Assembly (NCBI GenBank): GCA_002794735.1
Contig: NBAZ01000002.1
Location: 2,698,470 to 2,762,469 of the forward strand
Direction: 5' to 3'
DNA from: Pyrrhoderma lamaoense
Taxonomy: Eukaryota > Basidiomycota > Agaricomycetes > Hymenochaetales > Hymenochaetaceae
Length of the DNA: 64,000 nt
This document shows, in pieces, positions 12,124 through 24,764 of the stretch. A program made the translations under genes and the position numbers. Every line of letters starts with the position of its first letter. The stretch's first letter is position 1. The notes below the pieces were generated by a model. The model was not told the DNA's origin. It saw only the letters and a list, made by a program, of their open reading frames with translations, and did no database searches.

Positions 12124-14111
12124 TTACACGGCTGATCCATTAGTGAGACCCTTGGTGACTTTTGCCTCTTTGACCGCCTTTTGTATACCGGCTATAACGC
12201 GATCGATATCTCCACGAGACTTATCTACAACCGAGATACCCATGTGCCTTTAGTAGATAATCAGTAAATTTTCGTCATGTAAGATAGAATTCAGTGATCA
12301 ATCACTAAAGGAAGTGACCCACCCTACTCTAAAGTATTTATCTAGAAAAGGGCCGTATGAGTCTTCTGGTTAAATACAAAACGAGAGTAATTAGATACCT
12401 TTGCAATCTTTATGAAGTCCACCGGCGACGACGATGCCTTGGGATGCAAGGCGAGGAAGAACATCCGAAGCAACCGTACCCTCAGGATAGTATATCTATA
12501 TTTAGACATCATCGAGAAGAGTGGCTTAAAATCCAATTCATCAAAAATAGGAAATCAATAAATGAAGCGTACAGCAGTCATTCCATTTGCCTGTTCATGA
12601 TCCTCTAATGCGATGGTACGTAAACCAAGCTCAGATACAGCCTTTCGAATACGAGCGCTTGCTTCTTTGTGCAACGCGAAACGCTCTTTGAGCGAAGGTG
12701 AGGTAGCCGTGATCAATTTCAACGATGCATTGAGTGCATAGATGAGATTCACAGGTGGAGTTGCGAAGTACATTGCTTGACCAGCTTCATAAGCACGCAT
12801 GATTGGGAGCCATCTATACAAAAGCGTCTTAACAAGAGTGTAAGGGAGAGAAAGTAGATCAAGACCTACCGTTTCCAACTTGCATAATAACTCGTAGGGG
12901 GAGCTTTTCTGCTTTCAAACACTTCAATAGCACGTTTACTAGCTGAAAGTACACTCAATCCCGGCGGAGTTCCGAGACCCTTTTGAGTGGCTGATAAAAC
13001 AACATCGATGTTCCATTCTTCCTGGCGGATCTCTTCAGAAGCGACCGCACATACACCGTCAAGAACGACCTATTGTAATTTCCAAATAAAATGTAATAGA
13101 AACAAAAATAAATGTGTCAAAATCACCAGAAAGCGGGGACAGGGAGACGCACAAGAGTGTCCGGAGCTAAACGCTTTACGGTCTCTCCGATCATTTTTGC
13201 ATCACTGAGAACACCAGTAGATGTATCAACATGCGTAAATGTCACTAGTTTGTACTTCTTCTTTGATAGTGCCTCTTCAAGCTGGCTCTGAGATACAGCA
13301 CGTCCCAATGGGGCCTGGACTTGGTCGACTTGCGCTCCATAAACAGTCAAACTTGAGTATCATAGAAACAAAATACCAATCTAAGTTAGTGGAATAAAAC
13401 CAAATTGCAAACTATTCGTTTACCAATCTGCGAAACTGTCCCCAAAGTATCCAGAGTTCAGGACCAAGACAGATTCACCAGGCTCGACAAGATTACTTGA
13501 GACCTATAGTATTATACCTAGGTCAATTGCTAAGCCAATAGTCGAATTTGTATTTGATAGACACCTGATCCCAACCGAGAGTTCCGGATCCCGCTATCAA
13601 GAATGGTTGACTGTTGGGTGCATAGAGTACCTCCCTGCAATAAAAAATGTGTTTGAAGGATATATCCACATCTCAAGTTTCCTAACTTACTTGAGCATGC
13701 GAATGCAGTCACCGAATACGGGCACGAACTCTGGGGAGACGTGTGACATAGAGGATGTGCATTAGCATACAGGACCTAGGGGCAAGTACACAACAATCAG
13801 TGCTGATAGATGATTTAGGTATTCACAGAATTTACAAACATCGTCTGCTATTTCGATGGGTCCCGGAATGCTGTAAAACACCAAGTTTTTTCTTGTGGTG
13901 TCCTTGAATACGTGAAGGTTGATGCTTACACTAAAAGTCTTAAAATTGCACAATCAGCTCAATACACTATTGTACTAAGTGAGGAACTAACTTATGAGGT
14001 TCCTAATAACCAAATTACACGTAGTTTCGCGGGTTATCGTGAGATTTGGATACAAACGAAAGGGATATGTGTGTGAATACATGCCTGTTTGAAGCCAGAT
14101 TGAGAAGCCAT
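12124..14111 (-). CDS. AGX1: Class V PLP aminotransferase, alanine-glyoxylate / serine-pyruvate type
   Basis: Spliced gene ending at TAA 12124-12126 (KVTKGLTNGSAV). The PLP-binding lysine is in SATQKGLGTPPGL and the cofactor-contacting aspartate in VVLDGVCAVAS. The N-terminal substrate region IPGPIEIADD and HTSPEFVPVFGDCIR is typical of fungal Agx1. The enzyme converts glyoxylate and alanine to glycine and pyruvate. I chose the ATG at 14111 (MASQSGFKQ) because this peptide begins many homologues. The next pieces need a GC donor and a very short exon encoding EPH, so the 5' structure is uncertain. The usual LLM before IPGP appears to be absent. There is no obvious peroxisomal targeting tripeptide. 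Confidence 0.88.
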
Positions 14112-14678
14112 CGTTCTTGTGGATAAAATGCTGTTTTTCTTGTTTGAAAAAGATGCAAAGGATGTCCGTGAAAGAGAGTGACAAGGAGCAGTGAGCGAGT
14201 GAGAGGGAGAATTAGAAACAAAAAGAGTTGAGAGTGGACGATGAAGATCGTGCCGCCTCAGTATCCGACGATTGGCCCTAAATAATTATGATTCGGACAC
14301 GGTGGATTATTACTACAAAGTCCCATGACTGTGCTGTGTAATCAGCCAAAACTTTTCGGTTTATCTTACTCACTGAAATACATCTTCATACTTGCATATG
14401 GTCCGCAGCTTCCGTGTGGACATTGTGGCTTATTCTAATCCAATTGACGCTAACTAGGGGAGTGATCACCTCCTTTATATATAGTATTTCATTCACGGAA
14501 CGTGGCGGGCATCCGCGTTCGTAAACGAATTAAGTCCATGGTGTGCGGCAATTCATACAGACCCTTCGACGAATAGGAGTTGTTGATGGTATACTATGCT
14601 ATAATACTAAAGTAATACACTTTAAAACATGTATATACGTGATCATGGTCTAGAAGCAAGCTCTTTCTCAACGTCCAG
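14112..14678. other. Aminotransferase promoter / dynein IC 3' flank
   Basis: About 570 bp without a gene. On the minus strand there is a TATATAAAG sequence near 14,476-14,484, but it is too far from the aminotransferase ATG (about 365 bp) to be assigned with confidence. Confidence 0.4.
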
Positions 14679-17203
14679 CTATAATCTTCGCCAAGTCGTT
14701 GAGTTCAGGCACAGTACCCGGCCCCCTCCATGGCCGTTTTGCATATTCACGAGTGTCCGCTGAAGATCCGTCCATTCGGTCTCTCGAGGAATGGCCATGT
14801 CTCCAATGTCGTAAATATACATCTTTCCATCACTGCCTCCCAATGCTGCTCGTCTCCCATCTTTACAATCCCATTTCAGTTTGTTTATCGCACGGTTCGA
14901 GCCCACCTGCGTTGACACTACAGGTACCTGTGAGAGCAATCACGTAACGTGGGTTTGAGTTAGTTAGAAAAAAAGAAATAAAAACAACAACAAAAACACT
15001 TCGGCATACCTCCGTGTCTACATTCAAATTCCACAGGTCAAATCTTCCGCTTCCGTCAACAGCTCCAAATAATGCTGGGTGTTGTGGATGCCATTTTACG
15101 TCATAAACATAGTCATCCGCTTCATCAAAACTATAGATGGGGCTCAATGTTTGTGCCTGCGAACTGGGCTTCGCAATACTCTTCGCACGCCATAATTTTA
15201 CTGTCCAGTCGACACTGGCAGTCAGGAATAAGTCACTGAAGTCTACAGGACCATGAAGAGGATGGAAATGTATCCCCATCACTGGTCCGGAGTGTCCACG
15301 ATATACATCATACTGATTGAGTCCAGCCTTGGACCCAGCACGATCGTACCTATTGGCTTGGTATACGTTTCCTTCTTCCGTCCCGTGAAGAATGTTGTAG
15401 TTTCATTGTCAGGGAAATCAAGGCATGTTATTGCTACTTCTGAGGTTTTATTGTGGCCAGCATGTTGTAATTCCAGGGATTCCTACAAATCGATATGATA
15501 TGATATATAAAAGATGAATCAACCCAGAAACAAATGAAAGGTTAAACATACCTGTGGTTGAGCTAACATGTCCACTAGCCAACTGCATACAAGGCCATCC
15601 GTACTACTAGTTATCAAATTATGTGCATTTTGAGTTCCTACAATTTGGATGGCATATACTGGATGGGTGTGCCCTGCAGCACTTAACGGAGTCTTAAGTA
15701 CCGGGAGGTGTTTGCTCCGGGTATCCCAAAGCAAAATCTGGCCAGAGTATGTACCACCAAAAACAAGATTTGCATTGAATGGGGAAAATGCAACAGACAA
15801 AACATCGGATTGTGAATGGAAGACGAACTCCGGTCTTTCGAGAAGATGTAAATTCCAAATAGCTACCAAACCATCAGGCTCATTCAACGCAGCTGGATTT
15901 TTGTTGTAGGAAGCTACACTGAGCTCTGGGTACTAGGGTTTATATATCGTTAGTACAAGCCTCCTAATCGGTTTGTTATGTCACCTTAGGAGACCAGTCT
16001 ATGTCTGTGATGGACCTATTTTTTCCATATCGCTCATCATAGAATGTGCATACACGTTTTACACGTTTTCCTTCTGAGTCGTCCCTGCCATGTATTATTG
16101 ATTTATCATGCGTATAGCTAAGGATGTGAGTCTCACCCTCCGGCTTCAGCTCCTATGGTATAGTCTCGGGTATAATCATAACCATCGTTCAAAGCACGTT
16201 GTAGTATCTTGGAAGATTGATCGACAAAGCGATTGAACTCTGGATCAATAACGATACTAGCAAGCTCTTCTTCCGTCAATTCTGAGTGTATGTATTGAGT
16301 ATCTTAGTACACTTATTGCTTTTCTTATTTGGTGTTCTTACCTCGGATTTCTTCCTCGAGCTCCTTTTCCAATCTTTCATTTTCTTCTTCTAATTCTTTT
16401 TCCTTTGCCAAAATCTCCTCCTCTGCTTCTTTCTCACGGAGAATCTGTTGTCGGATTTCCTCTTCTTTATTAGGGAGGGGATCCTCCTCGTTAGCAGTTT
16501 CGGCTGTCTGTACGTCCTTATCATAAGTCACACGTTCCTGTATGTGCATTACTGGTTTCAGTGTCACAGCGTTAAGGTTATAGTTTGTCTGAATGTATTT
16601 CTTACCTTCCGCGGTAGCTCAAGTAGATCCTGTTCAATATCAATCAGATCCGGGAGGGGACGAGGCGTTATAATTCTATAGAGTAACTTTAATGTTCAGT
16701 ATACAACTTAGCTAGCTTAAATTAGTTGCCTTTCTATCACATTGTCAGTTCCAGACGTAGACCCAGGGCCGACGCCCTGATTAACGAGAGTCGACCCGGG
16801 ACTCAGCCTTCCACTATTACCATCACTCTGTCTGCTTATGCGGCCAGATGGTGCTGGAGGAGTACGTTCACGTAGATTAGAGGGTGAAAGGGTCGCCCAA
16901 CGGCTGGCGTTCCAGGGGTAGACAGAGGAGTTATCTCTCCAGTCCCTCGTCGTGGTGACCCTCTTAAAAGAGAATCTACAATGTCCTCAATTTCAGCACG
17001 CCGTGTAACAGATGGACCAGCCTTAAGTTATAAATCCAAAAAGAGTGTTCACATCAGTTGCTGGATTACATGTAGACGTTACTGAGTACCTCAATGTTCG
17101 CTCGACGCTCTGCCTCAGCCTGCTGACGCGCAAGTCGAGCTTGGCGGAGCTCTTCAACTTTCCTTCTCTTTGCTGCGATTTCTTCTCGACGTCTATCTCC
17201 CAT
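14679..17203 (-). CDS. Cytoplasmic dynein intermediate chain
   Basis: The start ATG at 17203 ([19 protein letters not shown]) opens the basic coiled coil that binds dynactin p150. Next come a Ser/Pro-rich linker and an acidic Glu/Lys-rich stretch ([17 protein letters not shown]). The C-terminal half is a WD40 beta-propeller: [57 protein letters not shown]. It links dynein heavy chain to light chains and cargo. The gene has many short introns. The last codons are suspect: one base seems to be missing in a run of five C at 14722-14726. With it, translation would end at 14668 as [14 protein letters not shown]. It is divergent from SEN2. Confidence 0.93.
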
Positions 17204-17430
17204 GGTGACTGTAAAGGATTCAATAATTGCTCACATGTACGCGTCCGAACACGTCCTAACAGATGTCTGCAGATCGACGCGTGCTTTGGATATCAATTAA
17301 TTAATTTACTACTTTCTAACTCTATTTTGGTACTTTGAGTCAACATTTCAGCTCTGCGCTAAGGCAATATTGAATTGATAGTACATCTATCACACTTCCT
17401 AGTAAAGTCTGTACAAGAGGAGGTTCTAAC
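17204..17430. promoter_or_regulatory. Shared divergent promoter of dynein IC and SEN2
   Basis: Only 227 bp separate the two start codons, so both promoters must overlap here. I saw no clear TATA box. This is inferred from gene layout. Confidence 0.5.
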
Positions 17431-19022
17431 ATGATAGCATCTTCCTCCAACCGTCAAGGAGGCCAGAAACGAGGAGCCCGACAAAGGGAATTGAATAAAG
17501 TATATGCTCTACCTCTACCTCTGCTTCTTGATCTTCCTTCTCCATCAAGCTCCCCCTCGCGAAGGTATATTGCAAGTGCACTAGGAATATTTGGATTGTC
17601 AGCTACCAGACTTGAAAAGACATGTGTCGAAGGTGTCTTGGATGCCCCAACACGATCTGTATGGGTCTCAAATTCGAATATGGCTATGCTACTTTGGCAA
17701 CGAGGATTCTTTGGGAAGGGTAGCCTCTCTCGTAGCGAACCTAGCTGGTATGCACGCCAAGTCAACCAAAGAGAGGCAAGAGCAACAGGAAGTGCGAAAT
17801 ATGCCCTTATTTTCATACTGAGAAGTTCACTTATGAGTAACTCTTAGATATGACGGCAGAAGAAGTACGAGAAAAACGCCGTCAAGAACGTAAACAATTC
17901 AAAATCGACAGAGCTCGAGCTATAGCAGAAGCTGCATTAGAAGCTGAAAGGACATTCGAAGCTACTGGGAAGGTACTCGAAGAGTCAAGTTTCGTTATCC
18001 CTTCTGCCGCAACCTGGAAACCGGCGAGCAGCTCAGAAGCTGGACCGTCCTCAGTGACCTTAGAGTCGACTGAAACAAAATCTTCAACAAAACTCGCTCA
18101 AGAAAATGGTGATTTATTAGAAGAAGAGCTTATCGATTATGAGCACCTACAACTTACGCTACAAGAAGCATTCTTCCTTGTCTGGGCTCTAGATTGTTTA
18201 ACTATATTAGTTCCGGGGACCGTAAGTACCTAAATCTCATATACGTACCCTACCTAAAATTCTCAAACAAAAAAGTTGAAACGAACGAAATCTCTTACCT
18301 TCCCTTCTTTCCTAGACGGACTCTATACCTCTTCCGCGGATTTGGCGTATTTTCCAATCTTTATACGACCCTATACATGCAGGTCTCCTTACTCCCTCAA
18401 TAGAAATACTAGATAAAACACCAACCAGGTTTGACAACCCATTTCTTATCCATTATGCCCTATACCACCATTACCGATCTCTCGGTTGGGTCGTCAAGGG
18501 AGGAATAAAATTCTGTGTCGACTATTTACTATATAAACGGGGTCCTGTATTCTCACACGCCGAGTAAGTCTGTCTTACCAATCCAATGCAGTCTTATTGC
18601 TTAAGCTATTTTTTTTAAATCCTTCATTCCATATGAAACACAACAAAACTTATTGGGGGACTTTTTTCTTGAATATCACAATATTTTCAGATTCGCTATC
18701 GTACTCTGTCCAGTGTATGAGGATCCGTCAGATCGCGACACTTCGCCTTACGACTTGCAAAATGTTGATCCTTTTAGCTGGTCTTGGTTAAGCACAATAA
18801 ATCGTGTTAATTCTCAAGTACAGAAGGTTTGTAAAATCTAAAACGTCGCCTACTACGTTGTATCCTGACAGAGATCTGCAGACACTTGTCTTAACGTATG
18901 TTACGATCCCTGCTATGAACCGGCTTCCAAACGATGTATTACAATCGCCAGCCTGTCTCACGCACTACTCTATCCGAGAAGTGATTGTACGAAGATTCAT
19001 CCCGGCACGTATGCGTGATTAG
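17431..19022 (+). CDS. SEN2: tRNA-splicing endonuclease subunit Sen2 (catalytic)
   Basis: Exons 17431-17791, 17848-18221, 18316-18563, 18691-18826 and 18882-19022 sum to 1,260 nt (419 aa). The N-terminal part contains [32 protein letters not shown], written here as its key blocks [18 protein letters not shown] and SLSRSEPSW. These are diagnostic of Sen2. The C-terminal nuclease domain has LHY-type [17 protein letters not shown], then [19 protein letters not shown]. The expected catalytic triad is visible: Tyr in the YKRGP strand, His in FSHAEF and Lys in NSQVQK. Sen2 cuts the 5' splice site of intron-containing pre-tRNAs within the Sen2-Sen34-Sen54-Sen15 complex. Confidence 0.94.
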
Positions 19023-19465
19023 TTTGTTTCATGCCTAATTTTCGCGTATGGATATATTTCTAGCATAGCATAGGTAGTAGAATGTGTAACATAATGATAT
19101 ACAAGTATTAAGGTTAAATCGTTGATTGCTTGTGTTACAAGGTAGATGCATATTCCCGTAGAATAGCGACGTTGATGAAGGTCAAGAATTGTGTAAGAGG
19201 TTATGAATGGAAGCGATGGCGAACGCACCGGCCAAGAGATAAATACGGATGGGTGACGGCACCCGTAGGATACGGTCATTTTCGGAGTTGATGAGAAGGG
19301 GAAGAGGAGGGGAAAGATAGGGGGAAAACTCTGATCTTGCGACGAAGCAAAGCCGTTTGAATGGACGGTAACACCGGTAGGAAACAAACGAATTTTGTTT
19401 AAACGGCAAGCACTGGAACGAACCATTACGAAAACTGTTTCAAAGAAAATAGACCCACACGAAAT
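19023..19465. other. Convergent intergenic region SEN2 / THP3
   Basis: About 440 bp between two stop codons. The minus-strand frames covering it lie just 3' of THP3 and show no domain, so I treat them as UTR sequence. Confidence 0.5.
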
Positions 19466-21321
19466 CTAAATCCGTCCTTTGATGGTTGCCTTCTTATACT
19501 TCGCGTCAAATACTTCGATGAGCAACGACAGCACAGTCTTGCATGCAAGGACTTTCTGGTCATCTGGTACATTCGGATCTTGGAAGGTACCTGCGTTGTG
19601 ATCCCTCAAGAAGGTAACAACTTGAGAGGCATTTTCAAAGGCTAATTCACTCTGTATGTATGAAATGGGCATCTGCTGGTAACTGACGCGATACAATAGC
19701 CAGTTGAAGTGTAGAATTAAGAAGACGATTATGGCCTACTGAGAAGTTATGTTACTTACGCCTTTGACATGATTATAAGAGCTCTTGTCCGTTCTCTATC
19801 CACAAAGTGATCCATGATATAGCCTCCCATATTTGGTGCATTCTGGTAGAGTTCAAAGAAAGTATGATAATTGTTTATTAACATCACTCGTTGCACGTCG
19901 AGTGCATGCTTTACTGCGCCCTGTTCTTTCTGTTTTGGTGTTAGTTGACCTACAAGTAAATTTAAATCTATGATGTATAAGCAACGAGTAGCTAAATGAC
20001 CAGTCGGATGATACACATACCACTCTTGTTCATGCCATGAAGAAGCATGAGAATCCGATATGCTGTAAATTCGTCATTACAACCACTAATACCCCGTTCA
20101 TAGAGTGTTTTAAGCATTCCCTGGCACTGGTTATACTCCACCATGTCTGACTACGAAGTAAAAAAAGAAAGTTAAAAAAAACTAGATACTCAACTCTTTC
20201 ATGTAACTTCTATACTTACAGCTTCTAAAGCCATCCTTGCGTGAATTTCGTAAACTTGAACAGTAAACTCGTTCTGTATCCGTTGGACCTGACAAATTTC
20301 AGTTTTAGGTCTGAAAATAAGGTAATTAGCACCCACTGTCAGGTCTTGGCGTATACTCTTGAACTGGTTACATATCCATGGATAATCATTATTTTCGCGC
20401 CATTTCTTCTTCAGTTCTATTAACGTTCTTTGTAAAATTCGATATGGCCGTATATCTTTAGGGTCTGGTTCCTATATGGAGAAAGGTCCACGTTTATGTC
20501 ACCCTAATATTAATCTCGATGAATCACTTACTGTTGTAAGACGTAGATAGTCCTTGAACAGATTCTGGGACGTTCCAACTATAGTGTACTTGTCCCAGTC
20601 CTTAAAACTAATTTTAGCATTAGTTTATCCATCGAAAGCGTAACCACACGCACTCGTTCATTTCCTTCAGGCCCATCTCCCCCATATGGAGTAGAGGAGC
20701 CCGATCGTGAGGTGTTCTGAATACGATTAATGAAACTCGAATGGTGAGAAGAGTTTTGCCCGCCCCTCAATTTCAATCGCTCAATTTCATGTTCTCGGGA
20801 GAATCGTTCAGCTCTTCTGTTCAGTGCAGCTTGGTCGAGAGGATCTTGAGTTTCATTTGCTGAATTGTTTTTAGCTGCCAATTTTTTCTTTTTGCTTGGA
20901 ACAGGCTTCTCTTCACTATAGAAATAGACTGTATTAGTAAACTCCGTATTATGTATTAAACCAACCCTCCCATAAAACGTACAACCTGCGTTTCAGATGA
21001 ACTTGAGGTGGCGGTTTCGGTAGTAAGCTGATAGAAATGTAGTTTATTTGACATGAAAAGGATGTTCAGCTTAATATAGAAAGATGCCACAATAACCTTT
21101 GTAATTGTACACCATTCCAGTCGGTAGTCCATAATGTCTTTGATTGGTATGCCTCACTAATTACCTGTTTTAACTCAGCCTGTACCTCAGCCCTGTTTGA
21201 ATCCGTCACTTGTCCTAAACATTTTGCAACCCAGTCTCTGTAAGGGAACATGCATTGAGTAAACCCGGTGGGATTTTTAGCTGTACACTTACTTGAGTTG
21301 AGGAGGCCACGATGCTGACAT
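19466..21321 (-). CDS. THP3: SAC3/GANP-domain protein, Thp3/LENG8 family
   Basis: The start ATG at 21321 gives MSASWPPQLKDWVAKCLGQ after splicing, then a conserved TLWTTDWNG motif. A charged linker carries the family signature RRAERFSREHEIERLKLRGG. The SAC3/GANP helical domain follows (VGTSQNLFKDYLRL, then LEVIRQ-like QNEFTVQVYEIHARMALE, and CNDEFTAYRILMLLHGMN). The gene ends in a PCI-like part (ALDVQRVMLINNYHTFFELY). It is spliced by several short introns and stops at 19466-19468. In yeast, Thp3 with Csn12 acts in transcription elongation and pre-mRNA splicing; LENG8 is the animal counterpart. It is tandem downstream of cytochrome c1. Confidence 0.88.
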
Positions 21322-21755
21322 TATCGGTTACTTTTGATATAGTTTCCCTAGAATATAAGAAAAGCGAGCTGGAAGTGGAAAGGTGTTGTAACAAATTATA
21401 TATAAAAAAACCCACAAGGACGGAGCTATGTCGATGCAGACAAGCCTCTAGCCTTTTAACTCATGTCACGCTGTCCTCCCTTGAAGAGAAAACGACTTAT
21501 ATGGAAGCAACTTCCCACAATGATCGTGCATTGCATTATGTCATTTAGCCTTTCGTTAAACTACATCATAGTAATTATTATTGTATTTTCTAAGCTTCTG
21601 CTCACACAGTGAACTTTGTCTAGCACCCAAATGCAGTATAAGTATAAGTTGTTGAGAATTAACAGCAAGTTTAATACGGTGAGTCATACTGTTTAAGAAA
21701 TGTACTCTAATGGTTCTTAACCTCTGGAGGGTTGTACACTGAGTAAAAGAGATGA
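21322..21755. other. THP3 promoter / cytochrome c1 3' flank
   Basis: About 430 bp between two minus-strand genes. No additional feature was seen. Confidence 0.5.
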
Positions 21756-23073
21756 TTAGAATTGACGTTGTTCTCGAGCATCTCTTATTTTTTTCTTACC
21801 AATTTTCCTGTTTTTGAGAGGGGTCCACTTGAAGCGCTTTACGTACAAGCTGACAGCTGTAAGTCCGGCAAAGAGAATCACAGCTTTTAATCCATATTGC
21901 TTGCGCTCATCGTGCTCCGGTTCAGCTGCCCAAGAGAGAAAAGTTACAACATCCTTGGCCATCTGGCTTGTAGTAGCAGGGGTACCTTAGAAATTTGTCG
22001 AGTCAGTTGATAGACTATGATTACCAAATACCTAAGACTTACCGTCTTCATATTCGACAAGATCGTCGAACAGAACACGAGCCATAGCAATAGCACCACC
22101 AGGGAAGTAAGGGTTATAGTTGAGTCCGTCAAGAAGCTTCACACCTGCTGGTGGGTCGACATAGCCGGTAAGAAGAGAGAAAATATAATCCTGAAAACTC
22201 CCTTGTAAGAAAATAAACAAAGATGAATGCTTTGAAAACCTACAGCACCGCCGTGACGAGCCTTAACCATCAAACTCAAGTCGGGAGGGAGAGCACCGGC
22301 ATTACTAGCACGAGCAGCCTCCTCATTTGGATAAGGTGCAGGCATATAATCTGAGAGTTTTCCAGGTCGTTGGAACATCTCACCCGTGTCATTCGGTCCG
22401 TCAGTATATTCGACCTCCTCTGCCATTCCCTTCACTTCATCAACAGTATGCGAAACACCAACAAGATTTCTCCATGCAATACGGTCAAGAGAGTGGCATG
22501 CAGCACAAACTTCTCGGTACACTTGGTAACCGCGACGAATGCTAAAGATGACAAGAATTTTCAGCTCACGTCTAATGTCGGAGGGAATGCGGTGAATAGG
22601 TACCTAGCATGGTCAAATGAGTCTAAGAGGCCCTTGTGGTTAAAAGGCCAGTTGGCGGGATGTAAACCTTCCTCAGCTGGTGAAGAAGCATGTACTTCGC
22701 CAATAAAGGGGAGGGAACCGTAAAGGTGGGCGTACCAGGCTACTGAGCCAGCTGTGAAAAGTGTTGCTGATACAAGTGCCGTCTTCGAGGCTAAAAAGCT
22801 CTAATAATGAGAAGAAAAAGTTTCGCGTCAGAATATTTCAAATGCAATCCTGAAGCTTGTATATAGAGGCACACCTCGGAAGCAGCAGCAGAGGACGAAG
22901 AAGTTGAGGAGTAACGCTGGACAAAAGATGAACATCAACCATTACGTTTTTTGAGTATGTATAACGGGATGAAAACGCACGACAGCTGAGCGGAATGAAT
23001 GACTGGCTGCGCGTCTCGACGCAGAAGCTGAAGCCGCGTTGAAGAAAGCTGAGGCAGGCAGCCTAGCCATCAT
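21756..23073 (-). CDS. CYT1: Cytochrome c1, respiratory complex III haem subunit
   Basis: ATG at 23073 ([19 protein letters not shown]) starts an Arg/Ser/Ala-rich mitochondrial presequence. The haem c attachment motif CAACH is in [13 protein letters not shown]. The axial methionine is likely in [13 protein letters not shown]. Other conserved parts are [15 protein letters not shown] and YNPYFPGG. One C-terminal membrane helix ([19 protein letters not shown]) and a basic tail anchor it in the inner membrane. It passes electrons from the Rieske protein to cytochrome c. The gene has several short introns. The length and all haem residues look normal. Confidence 0.96.
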
Positions 23074-24764
23074 TTTGAGGAGGTACGAGGAAAAGTGAGG
23101 GCGAATGAGTTTGTTTGTCTCTGCCTAGGAAGAAATCGGGAACAACCGTGTCTTCAATCACTCAACGCCCATTGGCCCGTGGGACTTCTGTCACGTCACC
23201 GACTTATCCAAGATTGAAAGTGTACTCCATCCAATGTTCAACCACAAATCGAGTTCTTTGATACACATCTCATCACCGTTTTCAACAGCATTTTCGAAAG
23301 TCTTGCCTACTTCATCCTCTTCTGAATCATACATACCAAATAGTGCACCCTTTGTTAACAATGGACTTCTCATAAAGAGAGAACAAGGAAAATGCTCATT
23401 GCCCGTTCTCATGTCATTCATCACTGCTTTTATCTTTCATTGTTATCCTAACTGTGGAGAATACGCATAAACTCACAGGGACATTAATATCCCCGATCTG
23501 TGTTCAACTAAGTTTCATTGACAATGGCTGGGCGATTGTAAAGGTCCCGCAAGTTTAATATCCAAAAGAGATTCGTGTCTATCTTGGAGATTGGGATCTT
23601 CTGCAGTCTGAGTATGGTTCAATTGAACTTCTCTCCTTGTCTGCAAAGGCTATTCGCTATGGCTGTCTCAATCTATTTATGTGAGCAACGTGTTTCCAAC
23701 GATGCTGTCGCAGAGTCAATGTAACTCATATCAGCGAACAGCAATGGGTAAGAAAGCATTGACGTTTGTAACAACGTGATATACTCGCTAGAAACGAAAT
23801 CATTTTTGTTTCGCTATGTATCGTCCTTATAGCCCGATCAAGAAATTATTAACATTCAGTGGCCGTCTTTTCCGAGGACAACCTAAAATGAACATTTGTA
23901 GTGCATCTACGCAATTAGTAAATGGCACCTTTACTCTAGTTCGGAGAACTATGAGTTATTGATTGCGTCCCACAAATGAATTGTGATATTTTCTTTAAGC
24001 TCCATATCCCTTGATTTCGGTTGATATCTAATAAATTATTGTCCTTGTTTACCCCTCCTCGGGATAACATCCGCCTTCAATTACAACTAATCTCGGTCTC
24101 GGTTCGTTAGGCTCAATGTATTAACCCATAATGACCCTCGAAGAATATCTCTGTAACTATTAGATACAGTAGCTTAGCTATCCCGGTCCAACGGATGCTC
24201 AGAAAGACAACGTCCTCAAGATCTGAAAATTCAAATTGTCCGTGTGAAGTTAGATGGTAGCTCAGAATCTTATGTAATACATCAAGACAACCACACTTTC
24301 AGGTGTTTTTGGGGGGGTCCAGGGTTTCTTTTTTGATATCTGACAAATCTCCTCGGCAGAACTTGAATAAGAACTTGCTCTAACGCCTCCTGACCTGAGC
24401 AACCTGTTGTTTGCATAACCCAAGATTTCGCGACCTTGGAAACGCGTATCTTTTTCCGCCTATAACACACATCTCAGTCGGATTGTAGAGGACTGCGGAT
24501 AGATTCAAATCTCTCTGAAAAAAAAGCTTTTGATATTTCAACTTAAACTGCTTTGTTCCGAACTTTTTTGACAACATATTAACAACAAAAAAAGTTGTAA
24601 GTGATAAAGTAACAGGGATAACCATTCGAGTTTGAGATATTTTAGGAATAATTATTCTGCCTTTTGTCAAATGCCATTCGCTTACTAGACCTTTAGTTAA
24701 AACAGCTAAAACAGACGCTGAGAATACGGTAACCTTATCTTGCGAAAACGGATACTGTTCGCAG
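23074..24764. other. Intergenic region between CYT1 and the P-loop kinase gene
   Basis: This 1.7 kb lies between two divergently oriented genes. Minus-strand open frames at 23,191-23,424 (77 aa) and 24,380-24,805 (141 aa) show no domain I recognise. The second overlaps the kinase start codon, so I do not call either as a gene. A G-run of seven occurs near 24,310. Confidence 0.45.

Noticed and set aside
14885..14910. GGTTCGAGCCC resembling a tRNA T-loop
   Set aside because: It lies inside dynein intermediate chain coding sequence and no acceptor or anticodon stem fits around it.
23191..23470. Overlapping open frames on both strands (77 and 78 aa)
   Set aside because: No recognisable domain, no upstream or downstream exons; likely chance frames between two promoters.
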